The notes under the pieces are model-generated. The model worked only from the letters and a program-made list of their open reading frames with translations. It was not told the origin of the DNA and searched no databases. 19,360 bases of DNA. Origin: Campylobacterota bacterium (GTDB lineage: Bacteria; Campylobacterota; Campylobacteria; Campylobacterales; Sulfurovaceae). The stretch lies in assembly GCA_022600655.1 (NCBI GenBank), contig JAHZJZ010000005.1, forward strand, positions 1 through 19,360. Direction: 5' to 3'. This document shows positions 12,916-19,360 of the stretch, piece after piece. The number at the start of each line of letters is the position of its first letter. Position 1 is the stretch's first letter. The position numbers were made by a program, and so were the translations under genes.

Positions 12916-14115
12916 CTATCTTCGGATTTTCCAGTAAGCCATTCTAATTGCTTGAGCCAATTGATGGACAGCCATTACATAGTGATCTCTTGGATTGTAC
13001 CGTGCGATTGCATAAAAGTTAGGTGTTCCCCACCACATCTCATCTTTGTTATATCTGTTGAGTTTAATCAGTGAGACATTACCTGTATATCCATAAAGGT
13101 TACTTGCAGGAGTCATCCCCAATGAACGCATATGTGACTGTGTATAACTGGTTTTGTACCCCGTACTTAGTCCAGTAAATCGTGCTTTTCTATAAGAGGT
13201 TGGTATGGTTACAGGAATTCTTGGATTCCATTTTCCTTTTTGTACAAAAAAGTTAGCTACACTTCCGATGGCATCTGCTCTGGTAAAAAGATTAATTTGT
13301 CCACTATCATCATGATCTACTGCATAGTCTCTAACTGAGTCAGGCATAAACTGTGCCAGTCCAAATGCACCTGCGTAAGAGCCTTTTATGCTTCTTGGGT
13401 CTAACTGTTGCTCTCTTGTAAGGAGTAGATAGTTCTCTAGCTGATTTGTAAAAAATGTAGCACGTTTTTTATACTCTATAGAGAGTGTGGTTAAAGCATT
13501 AAGCACACTGTGTTCTCCTGTATAGCCTCCAAAGTTGGTCTCTACCCCTATGATACCCACAATATATTCAGGTGCTACACCATACTGATGTGCAGCTTTT
13601 TCAAGGTAGTAACGATTTTGAATCCAAAACTCCACCCCTTTTTTAATACGACTTTGGGTTAAAAACTGAGAACGATACTTATCCCACTCACCAGGAGTAC
13701 TTAGTTTAGCTGCTTTAGGTTTACCATAGACATTGTACTTAACCAATGATTTTGTATCACGTTGGACACTTGAAAAGACCCCATAGAGGTAGTTTCTGTT
13801 GAAGTTATATTTCGTAACCATACTATTGATAAACTGCTGAAGTTTTGCATTACGTCCATAAGAGCCTCCCAGTTGATGGCTATAGAGTTCATCCATAGAG
13901 AAGACAGGGGTTGTTAAGCTCTCCTCAATAATAGGTGCTGTTGGTGTCGTTGGTGTTACAGGAGGGTAAGTTGTAACTACAGTAGGTGCCGATGAACCTA
14001 CTGTTGGAGTAGGATATGTAACTATGGGTTGCGAAGTAGGCTGTTGCTCCCTTTTTAAACAACCACTACTAAGAACCAAGATAGAAATGAGAGATAAAAT
14101 TTTAATGTAACGCAT
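12916..14115 (-). CDS. mltB: Lytic murein transglycosylase B family lipoprotein
   Basis: Cleaves the beta-1,4 bond between MurNAc and GlcNAc in peptidoglycan, leaving 1,6-anhydroMurNAc (family 3 lytic transglycosylase). 399 residues. It has a lipoprotein signal with lipobox LSSGC (Cys19), then a Pro/Thr/Val-rich linker (about 24-65), probably spanning the gap from outer membrane to wall. The catalytic domain follows, with IIGVETNFGGYTG (catalytic Glu192) and AYAGAFGLAQFMPDSV. The C-terminal part (WNPRIPVTIP... to ...HQLAQAIRMAYWKIRR) fits the family. AAAGG lies 7 nt before the ATG. The symbol is by family; orthology to E. coli MltB within the MltB/Slt-B group is not proven. Confidence 0.9.
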   Translation of the reverse strand: MRYIKILSLISILVLSSGCLKREQQPTSQPIVTYPTPTVGSSAPTVVTTYPPVTPTTPTAPIIEESLTTPVFSMDELYSHQLGGSYGRNAKLQQFINSMVTKYNFNRNYLYGVFSSVQRDTKSLVKYNVYGKPKAAKLSTPGEWDKYRSQFLTQSRIKKGVEFWIQNRYYLEKAAHQYGVAPEYIVGIIGVETNFGGYTGEHSVLNALTTLSIEYKKRATFFTNQLENYLLLTREQQLDPRSIKGSYAGAFGLAQFMPDSVRDYAVDHDDSGQINLFTRADAIGSVANFFVQKGKWNPRIPVTIPTSYRKARFTGLSTGYKTSYTQSHMRSLGMTPASNLYGYTGNVSLIKLNRYNKDEMWWGTPNFYAIARYNPRDHYVMAVHQLAQAIRMAYWKIRR

Positions 14116-14139
14116 AATATACCTTTCTTTTTTGATTTT

Positions 14140-14145
14140 ATTTTA
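14140..14145 (-). promoter_or_regulatory. Possible -10 box of the mltB-type gene
   Basis: Minus-strand TAAAAT about 25 bp upstream of the ATG, in an A/T-rich region with TTTT upstream. The match is moderate. Confidence 0.3.
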
Positions 14146-14224
14146 ACATAAAATAATGAAAAGATATTGGCTTTGGGGGCAAATAGGTTAAAAAGAGTTA
14201 AAAATAACTAGAGCAGAGTCATTA

Positions 14225-14878
14225 TTAACTGTGCTGCTCTAAGATATGATGTAAAAAAAGTATCTGTGCAAATATAGGTGCAAAGATATTAAGTAGAGGT
14301 ATATAGTTAAACAGTGAAGCCAACATGGCTATAAGTGTAGACTTTTTACTTTTGGTTTTTAGTATCTTTTTATCACTAATAAATAGTCCTCCAACATCAT
14401 GTACCGTAGGCTCTTTAAGTAAAATTGACCAAAGGTAAAGCATAACAACTTGTCCTAAAATAGGAATAAAAATTAGAGGCAACAGGAGTATAAAGAGTAG
14501 TAAAAAAACAACAGTTGACTTGATAGTAACAGCAATAGAACCAGCAATTGATACTGACTCTTGAGCCATCTGATTGGGGTAGTGTTTTTTAGCTAAAGCG
14601 ATAAGAAGTTTTTCACTATATAGAGAGGTTAAAACAGAGATGGTAATAATAATTAGCATATATCCAACCAAGGGAGCTGCGATATAGGCAACACTCTCTT
14701 GCATCCACTCCCAAGGTATCCATGTTAAATAGGAAGTGACAAAATTCTCAAAACTATCCCAAAATATCCATAAAATAGCAATCCAAAGTGTAATAGAGGC
14801 AAAACCTATTTTTAGAATAAAGGCTAAAACTTTAGGACTTAAAATATCTTGAGTCGTTTTTTGAATGGTTCTATACAT
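14225..14878 (-). CDS. EI24/CysZ-like membrane protein
   Basis: A 217-residue protein with several membrane spans, the longest being LLLFILLLPLIFIPILGQVVMLYLW near the middle, and the family-typical closing stretch FNYIPLLNIFAPIFAQILFLHHIL. EI24-domain proteins include E. coli CysZ, a sulfate transporter, but the Campylobacterota members have no defined substrate. The ATG at 14878 is chosen over the GTG directly before it because the AGGAG site then has 5-nt spacing. That Shine-Dalgarno overlaps the stop codon of the upstream carbonic-anhydrase-like gene, 8 nt away, so the two are coupled. Confidence 0.85.
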   Translation of the reverse strand: MYRTIQKTTQDILSPKVLAFILKIGFASITLWIAILWIFWDSFENFVTSYLTWIPWEWMQESVAYIAAPLVGYMLIIITISVLTSLYSEKLLIALAKKHYPNQMAQESVSIAGSIAVTIKSTVVFLLLFILLLPLIFIPILGQVVMLYLWSILLKEPTVHDVGGLFISDKKILKTKSKKSTLIAMLASLFNYIPLLNIFAPIFAQILFLHHILEQHS

Positions 14879-14886
14879 CACTTCTC

Positions 14887-15411
14887 CTACAGATAACTAT
14901 TTTTAAACTCAACATAGCGTTTAGCTGAAGCGTAAAGCTCTTCAACTTCAGCATCAGTCAATTCACGAACCACTTTAGCTGGACTTCCTACGATAAGGCT
15001 TCGTGGAGGAAAGACTTTGTTTTTAGTAACCAAACTTCCCGCCCCAACAATAGACTCTCTACCTATCACAGCCCCATCAAGTATGGTGGCACTCATTCCT
15101 ATGAGACAAGCATCTTCAATGGTGCATCCATGAAGCATAACTCTATGTCCGACTGTGACATCATTACCAATAATGGTTGGATTTCCATCACTCATATCGG
15201 CTTTTTTATGATGGGTTACGTGTACCATAGAGAGATCTTGAATGTTAGATCTGTCACCTATTTTGATGTGATGTACATCTCCACGTACCACACAGCCAAA
15301 CCATACAGCTGAGTCTTCACCCATCTCTGTACGACCTATAACTGTAGCACCTTTGGCTATCCATGCGTTTTTTTTCAGGGTGGGTGTCCACTCTTTGTAT
15401 TTGATTGTCAT
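14887..15411 (-). CDS. Gamma-carbonic anhydrase-like protein (YrdA family)
   Basis: A 174-residue left-handed beta-helix protein with hexapeptide repeats. Metal ligands expected for the family are His67 (VHVTHH), His89 and His94 (GHRVMLH), with the normal 22- and 5-residue spacings. The N-terminal FGCVVRGDVHHIKIGDRSNIQD block is typical. Members bind zinc or iron as trimers; many lack measurable carbonic anhydrase activity, so the reaction is uncertain. It has a strong AAGGAG site 8 nt before the ATG. It lies downstream of ppk on the same strand, separated by a ~50-bp palindromic element, and upstream of the EI24 gene. Confidence 0.92.
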   Translation of the reverse strand: MTIKYKEWTPTLKKNAWIAKGATVIGRTEMGEDSAVWFGCVVRGDVHHIKIGDRSNIQDLSMVHVTHHKKADMSDGNPTIIGNDVTVGHRVMLHGCTIEDACLIGMSATILDGAVIGRESIVGAGSLVTKNKVFPPRSLIVGSPAKVVRELTDAEVEELYASAKRYVEFKNSYL

Positions 15412-15454
15412 ATGGGTATCTCCTTAACTTTTTAATAGATATCTTTCAAAACTA

Positions 15455-15505
15455 GGAACCGATGGCTTTAGCCTCGTTATGTTCGGGACTAAAGTCTCCG
15501 ACTCC
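15455..15505. repeat. REP/BIME-like palindromic element, second family
   Basis: An imperfect inverted repeat of two 22-nt arms around a 7-nt loop (GGAACCGATGGCTTTAG... against ...CTAAAGTCTCCGACTCC). Each arm also folds alone: GGCT-TT-AGCC and GACT-TT-AGTC. The minus-strand end begins with GGAG, the alternative REP foot tetranucleotide. It lies 11 nt after the ppk stop and could end ppk transcription. The sequence is unrelated to copies A-C but has the same plan. Confidence 0.55.
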
Positions 15506-15516
15506 AAATGAGTTTT

Positions 15517-17601
15517 TTAACTCTTTAATACTTTTCTTGCCAGTTTACCTACATACTCAGGGGTCTCTTTTTGAGCTTTATCATAGACTTTTGTGACATA
15601 CTCTTCTAAAATTTCATGATTATTAATCACCTTATCGCCCTGTTTAACCTGTTTGTATTCGCCTGTATTTTTTAGTTTCCATCGCAGTCTGTTATCTTGT
15701 AGTTGTAGTGAGAGTATCTGTTTTATTTTTTGTCTTAAGTTTTGATCTTTGATTGGTGTCATGATTTCAATACGACGAATAAGGTTTCTTGGCATCAAGT
15801 CAGCACTGGCAATATAGCACTCATTAGCATCGTGTTTAAAGTAGTAGATACGTGGATGTTCAAGATACTTACCTATAATCGAATAGACAGAGATATTATC
15901 ACTTATCCCCTCAATCCCAGGTCTTAGCGTACAGATACCACGAATGATTAGTTCTACTTTACACCCTTTCATTGAAGCGTGATAGAGTGCTTGAATAATG
16001 TCGGGATCAACTAAAGAGTTAGCCTTTAGAATAATGAGACCTTTCTCTTTATGTGAAGCTTCGTGTCCTATCATCTCAAGTAGCTTAGGTTTGATGTCTG
16101 TTGGTGCGATAATCAGGGTATCAAGTGTGGTATGGTCAGAGAATCCTGTAATATAGTGAAAAAATTTAGTTGCATCGCGGTTAAACTTCTCTTTGGTTGT
16201 AAAGTAACTCATATCGGTATAGATTCTTGAGGTTGAGGGATTGTAATTTCCAGTACCTAAATGTAGATAACCTTGAAGTTTTTTCCCTTTTCGTTTCGTG
16301 ATTTGGGCTATTTTAGCATGAACTTTAAGACCAGCAATTCCATAAATAACATGGGCTCCTGCATCTTCTAAAGCTTTTGCCCAGTGAAGGTTGTTCTCTT
16401 CATCAAACCTTGCTTTTAGCTCAACGAGTACTGTAACCTGTTTACCATCTTGTGCAGCACGAATAAGGGCTTTGACAATGGGAGAGTTTTTCCCCACACG
16501 ATAGAGTGTCATACGCATTGAGAGGGTATTGGGGTCTTTTGAAGCCTCTTCTATAAAACGCACAATAGGGTCAAAACTTTCATAAGGATGATAGAGTAGT
16601 ACATCTTTTTTCTCTATGGCTTCAAAGATATTACTGTTTTCTCCAAAAGGTGGTAGGGTTTTTGGGGTATAGGTTGGTAGGGTTAAGTGTGCCAACTCCT
16701 CTTGCCCTACAATATGCCAAAGTGTACCAAGGTTAAGAGGTATTTTATAGTAGTAGATATCATGTTCATCTAGTTTTAGGTGTGTGGTTAAAAACTCTAT
16801 AAGTTCAGTATCTGCTCCTTCCATAAGCTCAAGGCGAACTAAGGTTCCTCTGTTTCTAGCACGGATTCCCTCTTCAAGAATCTCCATAAAGTCATCAGCC
16901 TCTTCCTCTTCTATCTCAATATCGGCATTTCTAGTGACCCTAAATGGCATAGATGAAATCTTCTTAAAGCCTTGAAAAAGTTCTGTACTAAAGTGTTCAA
17001 CAACAGACTCTATAGGGATAAAACAGTGGTCAATATTTAAAAAACGAGGAAGAATCCTAGGAATACGTATGAGTCCATGTTTAATATTTCCTTTGGAGTC
17101 CTCTAGTTTAAGAGCCAGTGCAAAGCTTAAGTTATTTAGGTGTGGAAAAGGGTGTGTCGCATCAATAGCAATAGGCATAATAACAGGATAGATTTGGTCA
17201 AAGAACTGCTCTTTGATAATCTCTTGTTGCTTATCTGAAAGTTTACTGTAGTTTCTTATCGTAACATTATGCTCTTTTAAATCTTTCATAATCTCTTTAA
17301 ATGAAGACTCTAGCGTTCTCTGCTCTTTATGCAGTGTTTTATGAATGATTTCAAGTTGTTCCGTGGGGGTTAGTTTATCGATAGCTGTCTCTTGAATACG
17401 GGCTTTAAACAGAGACTTTAACCCTGCCACACGAATCATATAAAATTCATCAAGGTTGGTTCCATAAATAGCGATAAATTTCATACGTTCTAAAGGAGGT
17501 AGAGAACGGTCTTTAGCTTGGGCAAGTACTCTGGTGTTAAACTTTAGCCAAGAGAGTTCACGGTTAAAATAGAGGTCTGGGGAGGTTAAATCTATTGACA
17601 T
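15517..17601 (-). CDS. ppk1: Polyphosphate kinase 1
   Basis: Reversibly makes inorganic polyphosphate from ATP at the membrane; polyphosphate serves stress survival and motility in related species. The 694 residues match the family (~690). Order: N domain (NRELSWLKFNTRVLAQA), head domain, and two phospholipase-D-like C domains. The autophosphorylated His is expected at His428 (GLKVHAKIA). The second conserved His is His582 (YLEHPRIYYF), followed by ADLMPRNLIRRIEIMTP. AAGGTG precedes the ATG. The -10 box at 17628-17633 lies 8 bp from the edge of palindromic copy C, so that element provides the upstream promoter region. Confidence 0.97.
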   Translation of the reverse strand: MSIDLTSPDLYFNRELSWLKFNTRVLAQAKDRSLPPLERMKFIAIYGTNLDEFYMIRVAGLKSLFKARIQETAIDKLTPTEQLEIIHKTLHKEQRTLESSFKEIMKDLKEHNVTIRNYSKLSDKQQEIIKEQFFDQIYPVIMPIAIDATHPFPHLNNLSFALALKLEDSKGNIKHGLIRIPRILPRFLNIDHCFIPIESVVEHFSTELFQGFKKISSMPFRVTRNADIEIEEEEADDFMEILEEGIRARNRGTLVRLELMEGADTELIEFLTTHLKLDEHDIYYYKIPLNLGTLWHIVGQEELAHLTLPTYTPKTLPPFGENSNIFEAIEKKDVLLYHPYESFDPIVRFIEEASKDPNTLSMRMTLYRVGKNSPIVKALIRAAQDGKQVTVLVELKARFDEENNLHWAKALEDAGAHVIYGIAGLKVHAKIAQITKRKGKKLQGYLHLGTGNYNPSTSRIYTDMSYFTTKEKFNRDATKFFHYITGFSDHTTLDTLIIAPTDIKPKLLEMIGHEASHKEKGLIILKANSLVDPDIIQALYHASMKGCKVELIIRGICTLRPGIEGISDNISVYSIIGKYLEHPRIYYFKHDANECYIASADLMPRNLIRRIEIMTPIKDQNLRQKIKQILSLQLQDNRLRWKLKNTGEYKQVKQGDKVINNHEILEEYVTKVYDKAQKETPEYVGKLARKVLKS

Positions 17602-17627
17602 TTTTCACCTTATAATTTTTTGAATGT

Positions 17628-17633
17628 ATTATA
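17628..17633 (-). promoter_or_regulatory. -10 box of ppk1
   Basis: Minus-strand GATA-TATAAT-ac lies 26 bp before the ATG. The sequence further upstream, including any -35 or UP region, is inside palindromic copy C. Confidence 0.5.
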
Positions 17634-17640
17634 TCATATC

Positions 17641-17737
17641 GTAGGGTGTAGTCCCCGACTACACCGTCAAATAACATTCAAAATTTATTAAAATATAAAA
17701 CCTCTATTAATCGGTGTAGTCGGGGACTACACCCTAC
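17641..17737. repeat. REP/BIME-like palindromic element, copy C
   Basis: Perfect 26-bp terminal inverted repeats (17641-17666 and 17712-17737) around a 45-nt AT-rich spacer. Arm sequence is the same as copy A: foot GTAGG, hairpin GGTGTAGTC, loop CCC, GACTACACC. The right-hand foot, read on the minus strand, gives the uvrB stop codon TAG (17734-17736); the left end adjoins the ppk1 promoter. It is the best preserved of the three copies, so likely the most recent. Confidence 0.88.
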
Positions 17738-19360
17738 AGATTTTTAACCTTAGCAATCTCATCACGCAGTCTAGCTGCCTCTTCAAACTCAAGACTTTTA
17801 GCAGCCACTAGCATTTTTGCTTTTAACTCTTTAATCAGTTTTTGTCTTTCAGCTTTAGGCATTTTATCGAGTTTGCTACGTTTGTTATAGAGTTCACCTG
17901 CATCTTCTACTTTGAGGTCAGTATCAAGCTCTCTTAGGGTAGTGGTTGGGGTAATGCCATGCTTTTTATTGTAAGCTATCTGTTTTTCACGACGTTTCCC
18001 TGTAATCTCTATGGTCTCTTGCATGGATTTGGTTACTTTATTGGCATACATGAGTACGCGTCCATTAGCATTTCTAGCTGCACGTCCTGAGGTTTGAATG
18101 AGTGAAGTAGTGGAGCGTAAAAAGCCCTCTTTATCAGCATCAAGTATGGCAACCAAACTTACTTCTGGCAGGTCAAGCCCCTCTCTTAGTAGGTTAATTC
18201 CTACTAAAATATCAAACTCACCCAAACGTAGTGAGCGAATCACTTGGTTTCGTTCTATGGCATCAAGGTCTGAGTGCATGTATCGAACACGTAAGCCTAA
18301 GTCATTATAGTAGGTGGTTAACTCTTCAGCCATCTTTTTAGTAAGTACAGTTACCAGTACCCGTTCACCTTTTTCTATGACAGGTTTCATACGGTCATGC
18401 AAGTTCTCTACTTGGTAGGTACTATCGATAACCTCTATAGGTGGGTCAAGTAGTCCTGTAGGTCGAACCACCTGTTCGGCTACGGTAGCAGAGAGGTCAA
18501 TCTCTAGCTCTTTAGGAGTCGCTGAAACAAAGAGAAAGTAGGGAGCTTTATTGATATACTCATCAAACATTAGTGGACGGTTATCGAGTGCTGAGGGGAG
18601 TCTAAATCCATGTTCTACTAAAACCTCTTTACGGCTTCTATCTCCAGCGTACATTCCTCTAAACTGAGAGAGTGAGACATGGGACTCATCAACAATAACC
18701 AAAAAGTCATGACCATGCATCGCTTCAAAGTAATCCATCATAGAGTAGGGGGTCTCTCCCTCTTTTTTACCCGTTAAGTGTCGTGAGTAGTTCTCAATTC
18801 CTTTACACATTCCTGTTGCTTCTATCATCTCTAAGTCAAACTCTACACGTTGTTTGAGACGGTTGTACTCTATCATCCTATCCTCTTTTTGGTAAAAAGC
18901 TAACCGTTCACCCAACTCCTCTTCTATACTTTTAACGGCTAGTGCCAATCGCTCTTTAGAGACGATGAATTGGTTCGCAGAGTAGACCGTAGCCTCTTTA
19001 AAGTGTTCTATCTTCTCTCCTGTTAGGGTATTAAAGGTATAGATATCCTCTATCTCATCCCCAAAAAACTCAACCCTGATGGCTAACTCTTCATTATAAG
19101 CAGGATAGATATCTATCACTTCACCATTAACACGAAAGTCTCCTCTATCAAAAAACTCATCGTTTCGTTTATAGCCCATGTCGACTAGTTTAAGTAGAAG
19201 AGCCTTTTGGGCATACTCATCGCCCACAACCAGTTTCTGTACAATGGTTTTATAATCCTCTGGAGACCCCAAACCATAGTTGGCTGAGACTGAAGCGATA
19301 ACTATCACATCATCATGACTGAGTAGTGAAGCCGTCGTAGAGAGTCGCAGTCTCTCCAAC
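17734..19360 (-). CDS. uvrB: Excinuclease ABC subunit B, 5' end outside the window
   Basis: Damage-verification helicase of nucleotide excision repair; it takes DNA from UvrA and recruits UvrC. About 541 codons are visible and the frame is open to the window edge, so roughly 115-120 N-terminal residues, including the Walker A motif, are missing. Visible: ASVSANYGLG, the beta-hairpin/insert region, VIVDESHVSLSQFRGMYAGD (helicase motif II region), INLLREGLDLPEVSLVAILDADKEG, QTSGRAARN (motif VI), and a C-terminal UVR domain (EFEEAARLRDEI) that binds UvrC. The C-terminus (KNL) is followed at once by a TAG belonging to palindromic copy C. Confidence 0.97.
   Translation of the reverse strand, partial: LERLRLSTTASLLSHDDVIVIASVSANYGLGSPEDYKTIVQKLVVGDEYAQKALLLKLVDMGYKRNDEFFDRGDFRVNGEVIDIYPAYNEELAIRVEFFGDEIEDIYTFNTLTGEKIEHFKEATVYSANQFIVSKERLALAVKSIEEELGERLAFYQKEDRMIEYNRLKQRVEFDLEMIEATGMCKGIENYSRHLTGKKEGETPYSMMDYFEAMHGHDFLVIVDESHVSLSQFRGMYAGDRSRKEVLVEHGFRLPSALDNRPLMFDEYINKAPYFLFVSATPKELEIDLSATVAEQVVRPTGLLDPPIEVIDSTYQVENLHDRMKPVIEKGERVLVTVLTKKMAEELTTYYNDLGLRVRYMHSDLDAIERNQVIRSLRLGEFDILVGINLLREGLDLPEVSLVAILDADKEGFLRSTTSLIQTSGRAARNANGRVLMYANKVTKSMQETIEITGKRREKQIAYNKKHGITPTTTLRELDTDLKVEDAGELYNKRSKLDKMPKAERQKLIKELKAKMLVAAKSLEFEEAARLRDEIAKVKNL

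Noticed and set aside
1..19360. CRISPR array
   Set aside because: Repeats present are few, widely dispersed and palindromic with variable spacing; there is no run of regularly spaced direct repeats.

Overview
The window is chromosomal DNA of a Campylobacterota bacterium, most likely a free-living Sulfurovum- or Sulfurimonas-type lineage; I cannot settle the genus. Three things support this: the low-GC coding style; the run purE - glyQ - Nif3-like - zinc-ribbon coiled-coil protein - waaA - rluA-type - ffh - rpsP - khpA - rimM - trmD - rplS, which from memory matches the Cj0702-Cj0714 block of Campylobacter jejuni; and promoters with a strong TATAAT box after a T-rich TTTTG/TTTGA stretch and no clear -35 box.

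Layout. Positions 1-930 hold no supportable gene. They contain a ~266-bp nested inverted-repeat element, a GC-rich 23-bp stem hairpin (350-450), and a short fragment matching the 3' end of a tRNA or, better, tmRNA (889-918), which looks like the scar of an integrated element. Next come a small lipoprotein gene whose linker carries five Campylobacter-type N-glycosylation sequons (1068-1796) and, 4 nt behind it, a 27-codon ORF for a strongly amphipathic helix (1801-1884). A DUF420 membrane protein (minus) is divergent from purE. Positions 2467-11421 are the conserved housekeeping block: purine synthesis, glycyl-tRNA charging, lipid A/Kdo synthesis, RNA modification, signal recognition particle, and the rpsP-khpA-rimM-trmD-rplS ribosome-assembly operon behind a ~150-nt structured leader. 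An intrinsic terminator ends it. A two-gene unit follows (membrane protein of unknown function plus a DEDDh exonuclease). The right third is on the minus strand: mltB-type transglycosylase, EI24-family membrane protein, gamma-carbonic-anhydrase-like protein, polyphosphate kinase, and uvrB, whose 5' end lies outside the window.

The most unusual non-coding signal is a set of dispersed palindromic elements with the architecture of REP/BIME elements: a GTAG (or GGAG) foot followed by a hairpin, often as an inverted pair. Three copies of one family (3972-4070, 9064-9157, 17641-17737) and one half-element of another (2959-2975) all sit so that the TAG of the foot is the in-frame stop codon of the upstream gene (glyQ, ffh, uvrB, purE). 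The organism probably has, or had, a REP-associated tyrosine transposase (RAYT); no such gene is in the window.
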